A stretch of 64,000 nt of DNA from an uncultured Bacteroidota bacterium (lineage in GTDB: Bacteria; Bacteroidota; Bacteroidia; Chitinophagales; Chitinophagaceae): contig CAIVKC010000039.1 in assembly GCA_903906365.1 (NCBI GenBank), positions 1 to 64,000 of the forward strand. The letters are read 5' to 3'. The translations under genes and the position numbers were made by a program. Positions 37,911 through 47,207 of the stretch are shown here, piece by piece. Position 1 is the stretch's first letter, and the number at the start of each line of letters is the position of its first letter. Below the pieces are notes generated by a model. The model was not told the DNA's origin, searched no databases, and saw only the letters and a list, made by a program, of their open reading frames with translations.

Positions 37911-38924
37911 ATGAGTAAGATTATTTACCAATCTCTCCTGCTCCTAGGCCTGATATCCATGGGAGCACCGGCGGTAGCCCAACAGTCCGCCTATGTGCTC
38001 GATAAGAAAATCAGCCTTCCCGGAGACGGCGGATATGATTATCTGACTATTGACCAGTCTTCCAGAAGACTCTACGTTTCCCATGGCACAACCGTACATA
38101 TTATTGATCTTAAGACAGAAACACTGATTGGAACCGTGGACGGAATGCAGGGAAACCATGGCATTGCCATTGCGCCGGGTGCCCAACAGGGATTCATCAG
38201 TGACGGCAAGGCCAATGCCGTCGTAGTATTTGACCTGAATACCTTCAAAACCATAAAAACGATTTCCCTTACGGGAAAAAAGCCGGATGCCATCATCTAT
38301 GATCCTTTCTCCAACCAGGTATTTGCCTTTAACGGAGGAAGCGACAATGCCTCCGTCATAGATGTCGCTACCTTAAGGGAGTCGGCTGTCATTGCACTCA
38401 ACGGCGGCCCCGAATTTGCCGTAGCTGACGGCAGGGGCAGAATCTATAATAATATGGAAGACAAAAATGCCCTGCGTGTGATTGATTCCAAAACCCTCAA
38501 GATCCTCGCGTCCTACCCCCTGTCACCCTGCGGCGGCCCGACAGGACTGGCGATGGATTCCATTCACCAGCTTCTTTTTACCGTATGCCGGGAAAATAAG
38601 GGTATGAGTGTAATTGATATTTCCTCCGGTAAAGTCATTTCAACGCTTCCCATCGGGGCAGGGGTGGATGCGGTTGCCTATGATGCCGCTACCCAACTCA
38701 TATTCTGTTCAAATGGAGATGGAACCACCACCATCATCCACCAGGAGGCTGCCGATAAATATGCGGTTATCCAGACGCTGGCAACCCAGGTCAGGGCCAA
38801 GACCCTTGCCCTTGATGCCACGACCCATAAAATCTACCTGAGTGTGGTTGATTTTGAGCCGGGAACCAGAAATCCGGTTCCGGGTAGTTTTAAAGTGCTG
38901 GTTTATAAAAACACTTCCAAATAG
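37911..38924 (+). CDS. YncE-like beta-propeller periplasmic protein
   Basis: The product has 337 residues from the ATG at 37911, which begins a signal peptide (MSKIIYQSLLLLGLISMG...AQ). The mature chain has repeated seven-bladed propeller signatures such as RRLYVSHGTTVHIIDLKTETLIGTV, GFISDGKANAVVVFDL, FAFNGGSDNASVIDV and QLLFTVCRENKGMSVIDI. YncE/40-residue YVTN-type propellers bind other proteins or ligands in the periplasm. An upstream in-frame start at 37863 overlaps the hairpin and is unlikely. It completes a receptor, lipoprotein and propeller group. Confidence 0.88.
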   Translation: MSKIIYQSLLLLGLISMGAPAVAQQSAYVLDKKISLPGDGGYDYLTIDQSSRRLYVSHGTTVHIIDLKTETLIGTVDGMQGNHGIAIAPGAQQGFISDGKANAVVVFDLNTFKTIKTISLTGKKPDAIIYDPFSNQVFAFNGGSDNASVIDVATLRESAVIALNGGPEFAVADGRGRIYNNMEDKNALRVIDSKTLKILASYPLSPCGGPTGLAMDSIHQLLFTVCRENKGMSVIDISSGKVISTLPIGAGVDAVAYDAATQLIFCSNGDGTTTIIHQEAADKYAVIQTLATQVRAKTLALDATTHKIYLSVVDFEPGTRNPVPGSFKVLVYKNTSK

Positions 38925-38948
38925 GCGCGTAATTTATTTAAATCAGCC

Positions 38949-38996
38949 ACCGGAGGAAACAGGGGTATATACAGCGCCTGGCTCCTCCGGTTTTTT
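38949..38996 (+). terminator. Rho-independent terminator after the propeller gene
   Basis: ACCGGAGGA (38949-38957) pairs with TCCTCCGGT (38983-38991), followed by T at 38991-38996. It lies 24 bases after the stop codon. Confidence 0.88.
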
Positions 38997-39192
38997 GTAT
39001 CCTTTACACGGGGATGACCTCCTGGTGATTTGCCCTGTAAGCCTGGCTCCATGAAAAATTGCTGTTATTTTAAATTCTCCTGAAATAATAAAATAAACTA
39101 TCTTCCCAAACCTTTCCGGTACAGGATTCCCTGACTCATCCGGTTTGTCATGTCAACCGTTTGCCTGCCATTCACCCAATCAATATTGATTT

Positions 39193-42100
39193 ATGGCCAT
39201 ACGTGTAGCAATCAACCATAAGACCACTTACCAATATGACCGGTTTGTTTCCCTTACACCCCATATATTCCGATTAAAGCCAGCCTCTCATTCCCGAACC
39301 CATATTGAGTCCTACTCCTTTAAAGTGAAGCCCTCCGATCATTTTATTAACTGGCAGCAGGATCCCTTTGGGAACTATCAGGCCAGGGTCGTCTTTCCGG
39401 AAAAGACCAGGGAACTGTCGGTGGAAGTGGAGGTTATCGCCAATCTGGTCGTTATTAACCCGTTTGATTTTTTTGTGGAGGAATATGCACAGGATTATCC
39501 CTTTGCCTATAAACAGCAGCTGGCCGGTGAATTAATACCCTATCTGGAGATCAAAGAAAGCGGCCCCCTGCTGAACCAGTGGATAGCGGGTATCGACCGG
39601 GGAAAAAGCAATATCAATGACTTCCTGGTATACCTGAACCAGAAGCTAAACCGGGCCATCAATTACAGTATCAGGATGGAGGCCGGGGTGCAGACCTGCG
39701 AGGAGACCCTTTCCCGAACCCTTGGTTCCTGCAGAGACTCTGCCTGGCTGCTGGTCCAGGTATTACGGCACCTGGGACTGGCTGCCCGTTTTGTTTCCGG
39801 TTACCTGGTGCAGCTTACTGCAGACATCCCTTCCCTGGACGGGCCTTCTGGTCCACCAAAGGATTTTACTGACTTACATGCCTGGACCGAAGTATATATA
39901 CCCGGGGCCGGCTGGATCGGCCTTGACCCGACATCCGGTTTATTTGCGGGGGAGGGGCATATCCCGCTCGCCAGTACGCCCGATTATGGCAGCGCGGCAC
40001 CTGTGGTGGGTGCGACCGACGTTTGTGAAACGGTGTTTTCCTTCCACAATACGGTAACCCGTCTCAGGGAGGACCCAAGGGTTACCAAACCCTACACGGA
40101 GGAGCAGTGGAATCTTATTGTGGCTACGGGTTATAAGGTGGATGAAGCCCTGCAACGGGGCGACGTAAGGATGACGATGGGCGGGGAGCCCACTTTTGTA
40201 TCCATTGATGATATGGAGTCGGCCCAGTGGAATACCTCTGCCGATGGTAAGGAAAAGCGAATGCTTTCCCATGAGCTTATTTTCAGGCTGCGCAAGTGTT
40301 TTGGGCCACAGGGCATGATTCACTATGGCCAGGGGAAGTGGTATCCCGGCGAGCCCCTGCCCCGGTGGCAATATGGATTGTTCTGGCGAAAGGATGGTTA
40401 TCCGGTATGGAAAAACCCGGACCTGATAGCACGTGAAGGGATGAAAAAGAAGTTTACGCATGCCGATGCTGCTGTTTTTTCCCGTGAACTGGCGCGCCGG
40501 CTGGCCGTGAGTGCAGAAAACGTATTGGCTGCCTATGAAGATATCTTTTATTTTTTGTGGACGGAGGGGAAAATTCCGGTCAATATGGATCCCCTCCGAT
40601 ATAACCTGAAAGACCCTTTGGAAAGGAAAACCCTGGCTGCCTTATTGGATAAAGGTATGGAGCATCCCAGTGGTTATTTGTTGCCCCTGAGATGGAATTA
40701 TGATGCCAATACCTGGAAAAGCTGCAGGTGGGTCCTTAAGCGGGAGCATGTATATCTGATCCCGGGAAATTCCCCCATGGGACTCCGGCTGCCACTGGAT
40801 TCTTTGCCGGTAGTCTCTAAAGAGAGTCAGCCCCAGCCCGTGGAAAGAAGCCTGTTTGAAAAATTGCCGGGCCTTTCCTTTTTCCATGAGACCATTACAA
40901 GCCGCTATGGAATGGTGTATGAACATCCGCCCTTTAGGGGCGGGCTGGTAAGCCGGGCTGGAGAGGACAACCCAAAAAAGGGGCAGGAAAATAAAAAATC
41001 CAGCGACCCGGAATTAGAGGAAGTCCGCCCGCTTTTTGACATGGAGCTTATAAAGACAGCGTTGTGTGTGGAAGTGAGGGAGGATATGCTTTATGTCTTT
41101 GTTCCCCCGATGGATTACATAGAACATTACCTGGACCTGATAGCTTCCATTGAAGCCACTGCGGCAGAACTTAATATGCCGGTGCGGGTGGAAGGCTATG
41201 AACCTCCCAGGGATTACCGGATGGAGCGTCTGGTCGTTTCTCCTGATCCGGGGGTCATTGAAGTGAATATTCACCCGGCTAAAAACTGGCCTGAACTCAT
41301 GGGTATTGTTGAAACCCTTTACGGTGAAGCATTTTTTGCCCGACTGGGAACCGAAAAATTTATGCTTGACGGCCGGCATACCGGAACGGGGGGGGGGAAC
41401 CATATTACCATTGGGGGTGCCAGTCCCTCGGAGAGCCCATTGCTCCGAAGACCGGACCTCCTGCGAAGCCTGATTACTTACTGGCAGCATCATCCGGGGC
41501 TTTCTTACCTTTTTTCCAGTGCCTTTATCGGCCCAACCAGCCAGGCCCCGCGTATTGATGAAGGGCGCGATGAAAGACTCTATGAAATGGAAATCGCCTT
41601 TAGTCAGGTGCCTAATGAAGGGTTTATCCCTTTTTACCTGGTTGACCGCATATTCAGACACCTGCTTACAGACATTACCGGTAATACACACCGTTCGGAA
41701 TTTTGTATTGATAAGTTATATTCACCCGATTCTTCCTCCGGGCGCCTGGGTATCCTGGAATTCCGTGCCTTTGATATGCCGCCGCACCGGCAAATGAGCC
41801 TGGTCCAGATGTTGCTTATCCGGTCCCTGATCGCCGTATTCTGGGAAAAACCCTATCAGCACAAACTGGTCAGATGGGGTACTGAATTACATGATCAGTT
41901 TATGCTTCCCCATTATGTACGCGCAGATATGCAGGATGTGGTCAATGACCTCAACGAGGCAGGTTATCCCTTTGACATGGGCTGGTTTGACCCATTCTTT
42001 GAATTCCGCTTTCCTCATTACGGGACCGTCAGGCTGCGTGATATGGAAATGGAAATCCGCATGGGAATTGAACCCTGGCATGTACTGGGGGAAGAAATGG

Positions 42101-42633
42101 CTTCTTCCGGAACAGCCCGTTTTGTGGATTCCTCCCTGGAAAGGGTCCAGGTGAAATTGCGGGGCTTCAACCAATCCAGATACGTTCTGATGTGCAATGG
42201 GAACCGTGTACCCCTGCGTGCAACGCAAATCATGGGTGAATGGGTTTGTGGAATCAGGTACAGGGCATGGCAGCCTCCCTCCGCCCTGCATCCAACCATT
42301 GGCGTTGATACTCCGCTGACTTTTGATATCATTGATACATGGAACGGTCGTTCCATCGGGGGTTGTACCTATTTTGTTTCCCACCCGGGAGGCAGAAGTT
42401 ACGATAGTTTCCCGGTCAACAGCTATGAGGCTGAATCCAGGCGCGTAAGCCGGTTTGGAGACCATTCACATACCCAATCCGTATTGCGGCCCGCCCCCCT
42501 GAGCTTCCTGGTGGATCACTATATCGAAGCCAACAGGAATACCTATCTGTGCGACCCGCCCCCCGTGCTGACCAGCGAGGAATATCCCTGTACATTGGAC
42601 CTGCGGCAGTCCTGGAGACGCAATAAATTGTAA
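39193..42633 (+). CDS. Transglutaminase-like protease fused to DUF2126 putative amidoligase
   Basis: The product has 1146 residues and is cytoplasmic, with no signal peptide. Residues 1-290 are a bacterial transglutaminase-like domain with the triad in [19 protein letters not shown] (cysteine), [12 protein letters not shown] (histidine) and [18 protein letters not shown] (aspartate). Residues about 320-1146 are DUF2126, classed as a putative amidoligase, with [48 protein letters not shown] and [25 protein letters not shown]. Such fusions are found with circularly permuted ATP-grasp and alpha-E proteins, as here on the other strand, and are predicted to make and cleave a peptide. It is convergent with the second transglutaminase gene, 39 bases apart. 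The product of the pathway is unknown. Confidence 0.9.
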   Translation: MAIRVAINHKTTYQYDRFVSLTPHIFRLKPASHSRTHIESYSFKVKPSDHFINWQQDPFGNYQARVVFPEKTRELSVEVEVIANLVVINPFDFFVEEYAQDYPFAYKQQLAGELIPYLEIKESGPLLNQWIAGIDRGKSNINDFLVYLNQKLNRAINYSIRMEAGVQTCEETLSRTLGSCRDSAWLLVQVLRHLGLAARFVSGYLVQLTADIPSLDGPSGPPKDFTDLHAWTEVYIPGAGWIGLDPTSGLFAGEGHIPLASTPDYGSAAPVVGATDVCETVFSFHNTVTRLREDPRVTKPYTEEQWNLIVATGYKVDEALQRGDVRMTMGGEPTFVSIDDMESAQWNTSADGKEKRMLSHELIFRLRKCFGPQGMIHYGQGKWYPGEPLPRWQYGLFWRKDGYPVWKNPDLIAREGMKKKFTHADAAVFSRELARRLAVSAENVLAAYEDIFYFLWTEGKIPVNMDPLRYNLKDPLERKTLAALLDKGMEHPSGYLLPLRWNYDANTWKSCRWVLKREHVYLIPGNSPMGLRLPLDSLPVVSKESQPQPVERSLFEKLPGLSFFHETITSRYGMVYEHPPFRGGLVSRAGEDNPKKGQENKKSSDPELEEVRPLFDMELIKTALCVEVREDMLYVFVPPMDYIEHYLDLIASIEATAAELNMPVRVEGYEPPRDYRMERLVVSPDPGVIEVNIHPAKNWPELMGIVETLYGEAFFARLGTEKFMLDGRHTGTGGGNHITIGGASPSESPLLRRPDLLRSLITYWQHHPGLSYLFSSAFIGPTSQAPRIDEGRDERLYEMEIAFSQVPNEGFIPFYLVDRIFRHLLTDITGNTHRSEFCIDKLYSPDSSSGRLGILEFRAFDMPPHRQMSLVQMLLIRSLIAVFWEKPYQHKLVRWGTELHDQFMLPHYVRADMQDVVNDLNEAGYPFDMGWFDPFFEFRFPHYGTVRLRDMEMEIRMGIEPWHVLGEEMASSGTARFVDSSLERVQVKLRGFNQSRYVLMCNGNRVPLRATQIMGEWVCGIRYRAWQPPSALHPTIGVDTPLTFDIIDTWNGRSIGGCTYFVSHPGGRSYDSFPVNSYEAESRRVSRFGDHSHTQSVLRPAPLSFLVDHYIEANRNTYLCDPPPVLTSEEYPCTLDLRQSWRRNKL

Positions 42634-42672
42634 TTGGATCAGCCAACACCCGGGTTATTGGGGGCTCTATCC

Positions 42673-43563
42673 TTACCGGGTATTTTGGCCTTCCCTTTCC
42701 ACATGAACTGAAACAGCCAGTTCATGCTGCCCGCTGCTCAGAATGATTCCTTTTAGCGGGGCGATATCGGCATAATCCCTTCCCCAGCCAATGGTGATGT
42801 GCTGTTCGGTAGGCAGCATATTATTGGTAGGATCGAATTCCACCCATCCCATGCTTGAAATGTACACGGAAAACCAGGCGTGGGAAGCGTCTGCCCCTAT
42901 TAACTTTTCCCCTCCGGCAGGGGAAATGGTTTCTATATATCCGCTGAGGTATCGGGCAGGCAGGCCCTGTGAACGGATACAGGCGATTGCCAGATGAGCA
43001 AAATCCTGACAGACCCCCTTACGTTCCCGCATCACCGTGGAAAGGGGGGTTGCTATGGTAGTGGCGCCGGGTTCGAATTCAAAGTCCTGGTAGATGCGGG
43101 TCATCAGTTCCCGGGCGGCATCAAAAAGGGGCCTGCCGGGACTGAATGACTCAAGGGCATACGCCTGAATCTCATCATTCCATGCTGTCATGGGCGTTTC
43201 CAAAGTATACTGCCAGATTTCAGCGCCACCTTCCCTGTTGTCCAGTAATTCTTTTTTGACTTCCTCGGCAGTGGTATTATTGTAAAGCCCCATGTCTATG
43301 GCTGGAGTTGTTGTTTTTTCTATTTCAGAAGTTACCGTGACACTGAGGCTGCTGTGCTCTTTTTCAATGGAAAAATACATGACCCTATTGCCGAAGAAAT
43401 CCTCATATTCATGGATGATATCCGGCTTTGGATGAATACGTATATGCAGGTTTTTACAAACCTGTTTGTCCGTATTCCTTGGAATGAGTCTTGCTATATT
43501 ATAGCAGAGACTTACCGGTTCAAAATACCTATAGGTCGTCTTATGGGTTATGATATAATTCAT
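42673..43563 (-). CDS. Transglutaminase-like cysteine protease family protein
   Basis: The product has 296 residues and begins MNYIITHKTTYRYFEPVSLC, the N-terminal beta domain (Bact_transglu_N) typical of this group. The catalytic core has RKGVCQDFAHLAIACIRSQG (cysteine), SHAWFSVYISSMGWVEFDPTNN (histidine and aspartate). There is no signal peptide. It follows the ATP-grasp/alpha-E gene by 18 bases in the same operon. Proteins of this set are predicted peptidases or peptide-transferring enzymes acting on the product of the ATP-grasp partner. Cleavage specificity is unknown. Confidence 0.9.
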   Translation of the reverse strand: MNYIITHKTTYRYFEPVSLCYNIARLIPRNTDKQVCKNLHIRIHPKPDIIHEYEDFFGNRVMYFSIEKEHSSLSVTVTSEIEKTTTPAIDMGLYNNTTAEEVKKELLDNREGGAEIWQYTLETPMTAWNDEIQAYALESFSPGRPLFDAARELMTRIYQDFEFEPGATTIATPLSTVMRERKGVCQDFAHLAIACIRSQGLPARYLSGYIETISPAGGEKLIGADASHAWFSVYISSMGWVEFDPTNNMLPTEQHITIGWGRDYADIAPLKGIILSSGQHELAVSVHVEREGQNTR

Positions 43564-43581
43564 GAAAGATTTGGCAGTTGG

Positions 43582-46137
43582 TCAGGGTCTGAGCAAAATG
43601 GATTTAGGGGTCAGTTCATGCTTGAAAAAGGTTTTGGAAATGACTGCCGATACCCCAGAAATCAGCCCGTGCATCCTGGAGAGGAAATCATCCAGTGGCC
43701 CGTATGTCGTATCACATTCCCCGCTCCGGGACAGATCCTTCTTGTCTGATAATTTTAACAGGGTATCTGCCTCCAGGATCAGCCGTTCGTAGCCAGTCAG
43801 TGAATGCCCGGAATGATTTTTGGGCAAATGCTGCAAATAGGCTTTGATCCTGTCTACCTGGTATCTTAGAGAACGCGGGTTATTTGGATCAAAGAGCATA
43901 AGGTCCAGCACCAGGCTGATTTTAAGCGGCATCCTGTATTTGTATCGGTAGTTTACCAGGCTTTCATGACTCATCAGGACACCCTGTAACAGGTTGTATT
44001 CCACCTGCTCATTGCTTTTGTTAACCAGCGTGGTCTGCAGCATGGTGATCAGCAGCAGGCTTTGTTCAATCTTGCGTCCGGCATCCAGCATAATCCATCC
44101 CTGCTCCCTGGAAATACTTTCCCGGTTCAGGCCGATAAAAGCCACCATGGAGGTAATGAGGTTGTCCAGTGACTGAATCATGGAAAGATGACCCTGTTGC
44201 GGCGTTGACTCAGGCGCCTTCAGTGCCTCCTCCATGGAGCGGATTACCCTCCAGGTGTCGGTGGACCAGTGGTCCCTGACTTCATGGATGGCTTTATGGA
44301 ACATCTGGAAATTGCATTGGATACTTCCCGGACGCTTTTCGTTAAATAGAACATCTTTCATTTCCCGCCAGGGATGTGAATAGGCCTCTTCATTTTCCTT
44401 ATCTGCAAATCCCGGATAGGTAAAACTGTACCTTGTCATGGCCTCCAGTAATTTCCTTTCTGTCTGCACCATTTGGTCCGTTCCCAGCTTATTTCCTTCA
44501 GCCACAAACTCCATTACGGTTCTTAAAAACCTGGCATTACCCAAAACCCTTTCCGTGTATCTTCCCACCCAAAACAAGTTCTCTGCCGCATGGCTGGGTA
44601 GCATAGGCTGGTAGGAGGCCGTGGTGGTTTCGGAGCTATCGGTCAGGGTATGGAAAATCCGGCCGGGTTCAGGGGAAATGATCCAGGCGTCCTTACTCAT
44701 TCCCCCCATCTGGTTGGATATGATAAAATTGCCCGCGTCAGAGGAAGTCCTGCATAGGCCGCCCGTCATGGCAGTATATCCATCCTGCTGGCTTACCAGA
44801 AAACTTCTGAACAGGGATTTACGGGGTTCGATTCTTCCGTTTACCAGAGCGGGCGTTTGAGAAACCCCCACTTTTTCCTGGCCTACATACAGGGAGGGGC
44901 TGTTTCGGATCCGGTCTCTTAAGGCACTGCGTTCCGCGTGGCTCAGGGAAGCCCCATCGACCGTGGAACTTCCCGTTGAATTCCGGTGTATGGTTTTTAT
45001 GACCAGGGATTCCAGGTTCTCCAGGACATACCCTAATTCTTTTGGCTGCCCGCACCACCAGGTCGCAATGGTTGGCATCATCAGATCCTCAGAGAGGAGA
45101 TAGCGGGCAAGGGGTTGCAAAAAAGACATCAGGCCCGGGTTCTCCAGTATACCGCTTCCCAGCGGATTAGCGATGCTCACGTTCCCGCTCCTGACAGACT
45201 GCAGCAGCCCGGGTATTCCAAGTTGGGAATCTTCTTTTAATTCAAGGGGGTCGCAGAAAAAATCATCCACCCGCCTGAGAATGACATCCACTTTTTCCAG
45301 TCCCCCTATTGTTTTAAGCCAGACATAATTGTCCTTAACCATCAGGTCATTCCCCTGTACCAGGGTCAAACCAAGGTAGGAGGAGAGGTAGGAATGCTCA
45401 AAATAGGTTTCGTTTCCTGAACCCGGGGTCAAAATGACGATCCGCGGGTTTGGATTTCCACCGGGGGCTATTTCGTGAAGCCCGTTGCGCAGGGCTGAAA
45501 AGTAAGGGGAAAGATGCCGCACCTGCAGGTTATTGAAAAGTTCCGGCGCAACGCGGGTCATCGTGGTCCGGTTTTCAAGGGCATAACCCGATCCGCTGGG
45601 AGCCTGCGTGCGGTCATTGACAACCCAAATCCTGCCATCAGTTCCCCTGGCAAGATCGGCGGAGTATAAAATGAGCTGGTGTTTTCCGGGCGAGCGCACC
45701 CCGGCACAGGGGCGTAAAAAGCCGCTGTGGTTGTATATCAATTCCATGGGCAGCAGCCCGTTTTTAATGAGTTGCCTGTCACCGTAGATGTCTTCCAGAA
45801 TCATGTTCAACAGGAGGGCCCGCTGCTGCAATCCTTTTTCGATGTAAGACCATTCCTGCCCGTTGATCAGAAAAGGGATAATATCCTGTTTCCAGGGCCG
45901 GCTGATACCGGAAGGATCCCCATAAATATTATAGGTGACTCCGTTTTCCTTAATCATGCGGAGAATATCCTCATTGCGGCTGATTATTTCCTGGTCACCC
46001 AACTGGTGATAAGAGGTGAAAAAGGTCTCCCAGTGGGGACGCAGCTTACCATCTGTTCCTACCAGTTCATCATATGAAAGCTCAGTATGGGAATAATCCC
46101 GGAAGGCGGGATTTGATTGCAGGTTGGTTGACAACAT
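43582..46137 (-). CDS. Circularly permuted ATP-grasp fused to alpha-E domain
   Basis: The product has 851 residues starting MLSTNLQSNPAFRDYSHTEL. Residues about 1-480 are the circularly permuted ATP-grasp type 2 domain, with ITYNIYGD-like opening, KTIGGLEKVDVILRRVDDFFCDPLELK and VSIANPLGSGILENPGLMSFLQPLARYL. Residues about 540-851 are an alpha-helical alpha-E (DUF403) domain opening MLPSHAAENLFWVGRYTERV. In many bacteria these are two genes; here they are one chain. ATP-grasp enzymes join a carboxylate to an amine, so this is a likely peptide or amide ligase working with the transglutaminase-like proteins. An in-frame extension to 46251 has no homology. Confidence 0.92.
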   Translation of the reverse strand: MLSTNLQSNPAFRDYSHTELSYDELVGTDGKLRPHWETFFTSYHQLGDQEIISRNEDILRMIKENGVTYNIYGDPSGISRPWKQDIIPFLINGQEWSYIEKGLQQRALLLNMILEDIYGDRQLIKNGLLPMELIYNHSGFLRPCAGVRSPGKHQLILYSADLARGTDGRIWVVNDRTQAPSGSGYALENRTTMTRVAPELFNNLQVRHLSPYFSALRNGLHEIAPGGNPNPRIVILTPGSGNETYFEHSYLSSYLGLTLVQGNDLMVKDNYVWLKTIGGLEKVDVILRRVDDFFCDPLELKEDSQLGIPGLLQSVRSGNVSIANPLGSGILENPGLMSFLQPLARYLLSEDLMMPTIATWWCGQPKELGYVLENLESLVIKTIHRNSTGSSTVDGASLSHAERSALRDRIRNSPSLYVGQEKVGVSQTPALVNGRIEPRKSLFRSFLVSQQDGYTAMTGGLCRTSSDAGNFIISNQMGGMSKDAWIISPEPGRIFHTLTDSSETTTASYQPMLPSHAAENLFWVGRYTERVLGNARFLRTVMEFVAEGNKLGTDQMVQTERKLLEAMTRYSFTYPGFADKENEEAYSHPWREMKDVLFNEKRPGSIQCNFQMFHKAIHEVRDHWSTDTWRVIRSMEEALKAPESTPQQGHLSMIQSLDNLITSMVAFIGLNRESISREQGWIMLDAGRKIEQSLLLITMLQTTLVNKSNEQVEYNLLQGVLMSHESLVNYRYKYRMPLKISLVLDLMLFDPNNPRSLRYQVDRIKAYLQHLPKNHSGHSLTGYERLILEADTLLKLSDKKDLSRSGECDTTYGPLDDFLSRMHGLISGVSAVISKTFFKHELTPKSILLRP

Positions 46138-46342
46138 AGGTGACTTTTGGAAGAACCTGCCTTTTACAGGGTACCAGAAACTAAAATTAGGAAAAATTAC
46201 CCAATGCGCGGACCCTGCGGGCAACCGGCTGTCTACAGTTTGTATCATCATCCCGGTTACCGCAACCTGTAACTGAATGCGGGTTTTAAGCGATCCATTC
46301 AGCAGGGAACAGGGCCCGGGCGAGTTTATGGGCTTCCATGGG

Positions 46343-46546
46343 TCAATTGGAATCTATTTCGTCTGCATAAATTACAGCGGAGAACTTCTTTTCAATGCGA
46401 ACCACCTTCACCAGGCGGTTAGCCCCCCCGTAATAGAACATCAACTCTTCGCCTGGCTCGGGTAATTCTTTGCTTTTGTAGGTAAGAACCAGGACCCGGT
46501 CCTTGTCTTTTGTTTTAACATGGACTTTAAAATATTTAGCTTTCAT
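46343..46546 (-). CDS. Small basic protein upstream of ATP-grasp gene, unknown
   Basis: The product has 67 residues, is rich in lysine and without a signal peptide: MKAKYFKVHVKTKDKDRVLV, then YKSKELPEPGEELMFYYGGA and a closing VVRIEKKFSAVIYADEIDSN. Predicted beta strands alternate with charged turns, so it could be a small beta-barrel. Codon use looks normal for a gene. It reads in the same direction as the ATP-grasp/alpha-E gene, 205 bases upstream, so it may be part of that operon and could even be its substrate (speculative). No family recognised. Confidence 0.6.
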   Translation of the reverse strand: MKAKYFKVHVKTKDKDRVLVLTYKSKELPEPGEELMFYYGGANRLVKVVRIEKKFSAVIYADEIDSN

Positions 46547-46811
46547 TACCAGTGGTTTTTCGGGCAGCTATTTGTGGGGGTTTTATTATGTTCCGGCCAC
46601 CAATTACGGTGCCGAATTTATGAATAAATTTGACTTTTTGACAGTTCGGTATCAAATAAGTTCTTTTGCCGGAGACTCCCTTTGGGATCCTCGCCCGAAA
46701 GGGACCATTTTGGGATATCCTTGTTCGGTATATACCGGATGGGACCCTTACGGGAGAGTTATTTCGGAGGATGGCTGAAAAACCTTTTACACCTTATAAA
46801 TCAACCTTATT

Positions 46812-47129
46812 ATGAGTAGCCAACTACCCCCTATTGTGCCAGTATTGCTGAAAATTAACTATAAGGTGGAATTGGAAAACCCGGAGGCGGCCATCCTGCA
46901 GGAATGGCTCGACGCCTCTGAAGCACACCGGACCCTTTTGGTGGGATTGGGTGATGCGGGCAATGAAACCCTGGAAAGTATATGGCATAAGTTAAATCCG
47001 CTGGCACCCCTTCTTGAGCAGACAGGTCCTGTGCATAACGGATCGGCCCATGCCTTTGAAGCATCGGAAAGCCCGGCCTCCAGAGACGATGAATGGCGGG
47101 ATGAGGATATAGAGGAGGATTTAGGTTAA
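46812..47129 (+). CDS. Small protein resembling the N-terminus of FecR anti-sigma factors
   Basis: The product has 105 residues. The stretch ENPEAAILQEWLDASEAHRT followed by LLVGL resembles the N-terminal cytoplasmic segment of Bacteroidota FecR anti-sigma proteins, which binds the ECF sigma factor. The rest ends in an acidic tail (DDEWRDEDIEEDLG). There is no membrane helix and no FecR periplasmic domain, and no sigma factor gene nearby, so this is either a free-standing sigma-binding module, a degenerate remnant, or a chance likeness. Confidence 0.6.
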   Translation: MSSQLPPIVPVLLKINYKVELENPEAAILQEWLDASEAHRTLLVGLGDAGNETLESIWHKLNPLAPLLEQTGPVHNGSAHAFEASESPASRDDEWRDEDIEEDLG

Positions 47130-47171
47130 TAAAAATTCATGAACCACCAGTCCGCCATCCTTAAGGGGGGC

Positions 47172-47207
47172 GCCGGGCCCCTGAGAGCCCTTTCAGGGGC
47201 CCCTGGC
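47172..47207 (-). terminator. Strong GC hairpin after the DUF3570 operon
   Basis: GGGCCCCTGA (47175-47184) pairs with TCAGGGGCCC (47193-47202), with an 8-base loop and partial extension on both sides. It lies directly after the DUF3570 stop (- strand) and 45 bases after the stop of the 105-residue protein (+ strand). No T tract follows on either strand, so it is a probable but atypical terminator. Confidence 0.55.

Noticed and set aside
46503-46778. Open frame of 91 codons on the + strand
   Set aside because: It overlaps the more protein-like 67-residue gene on the other strand and shows no family features.
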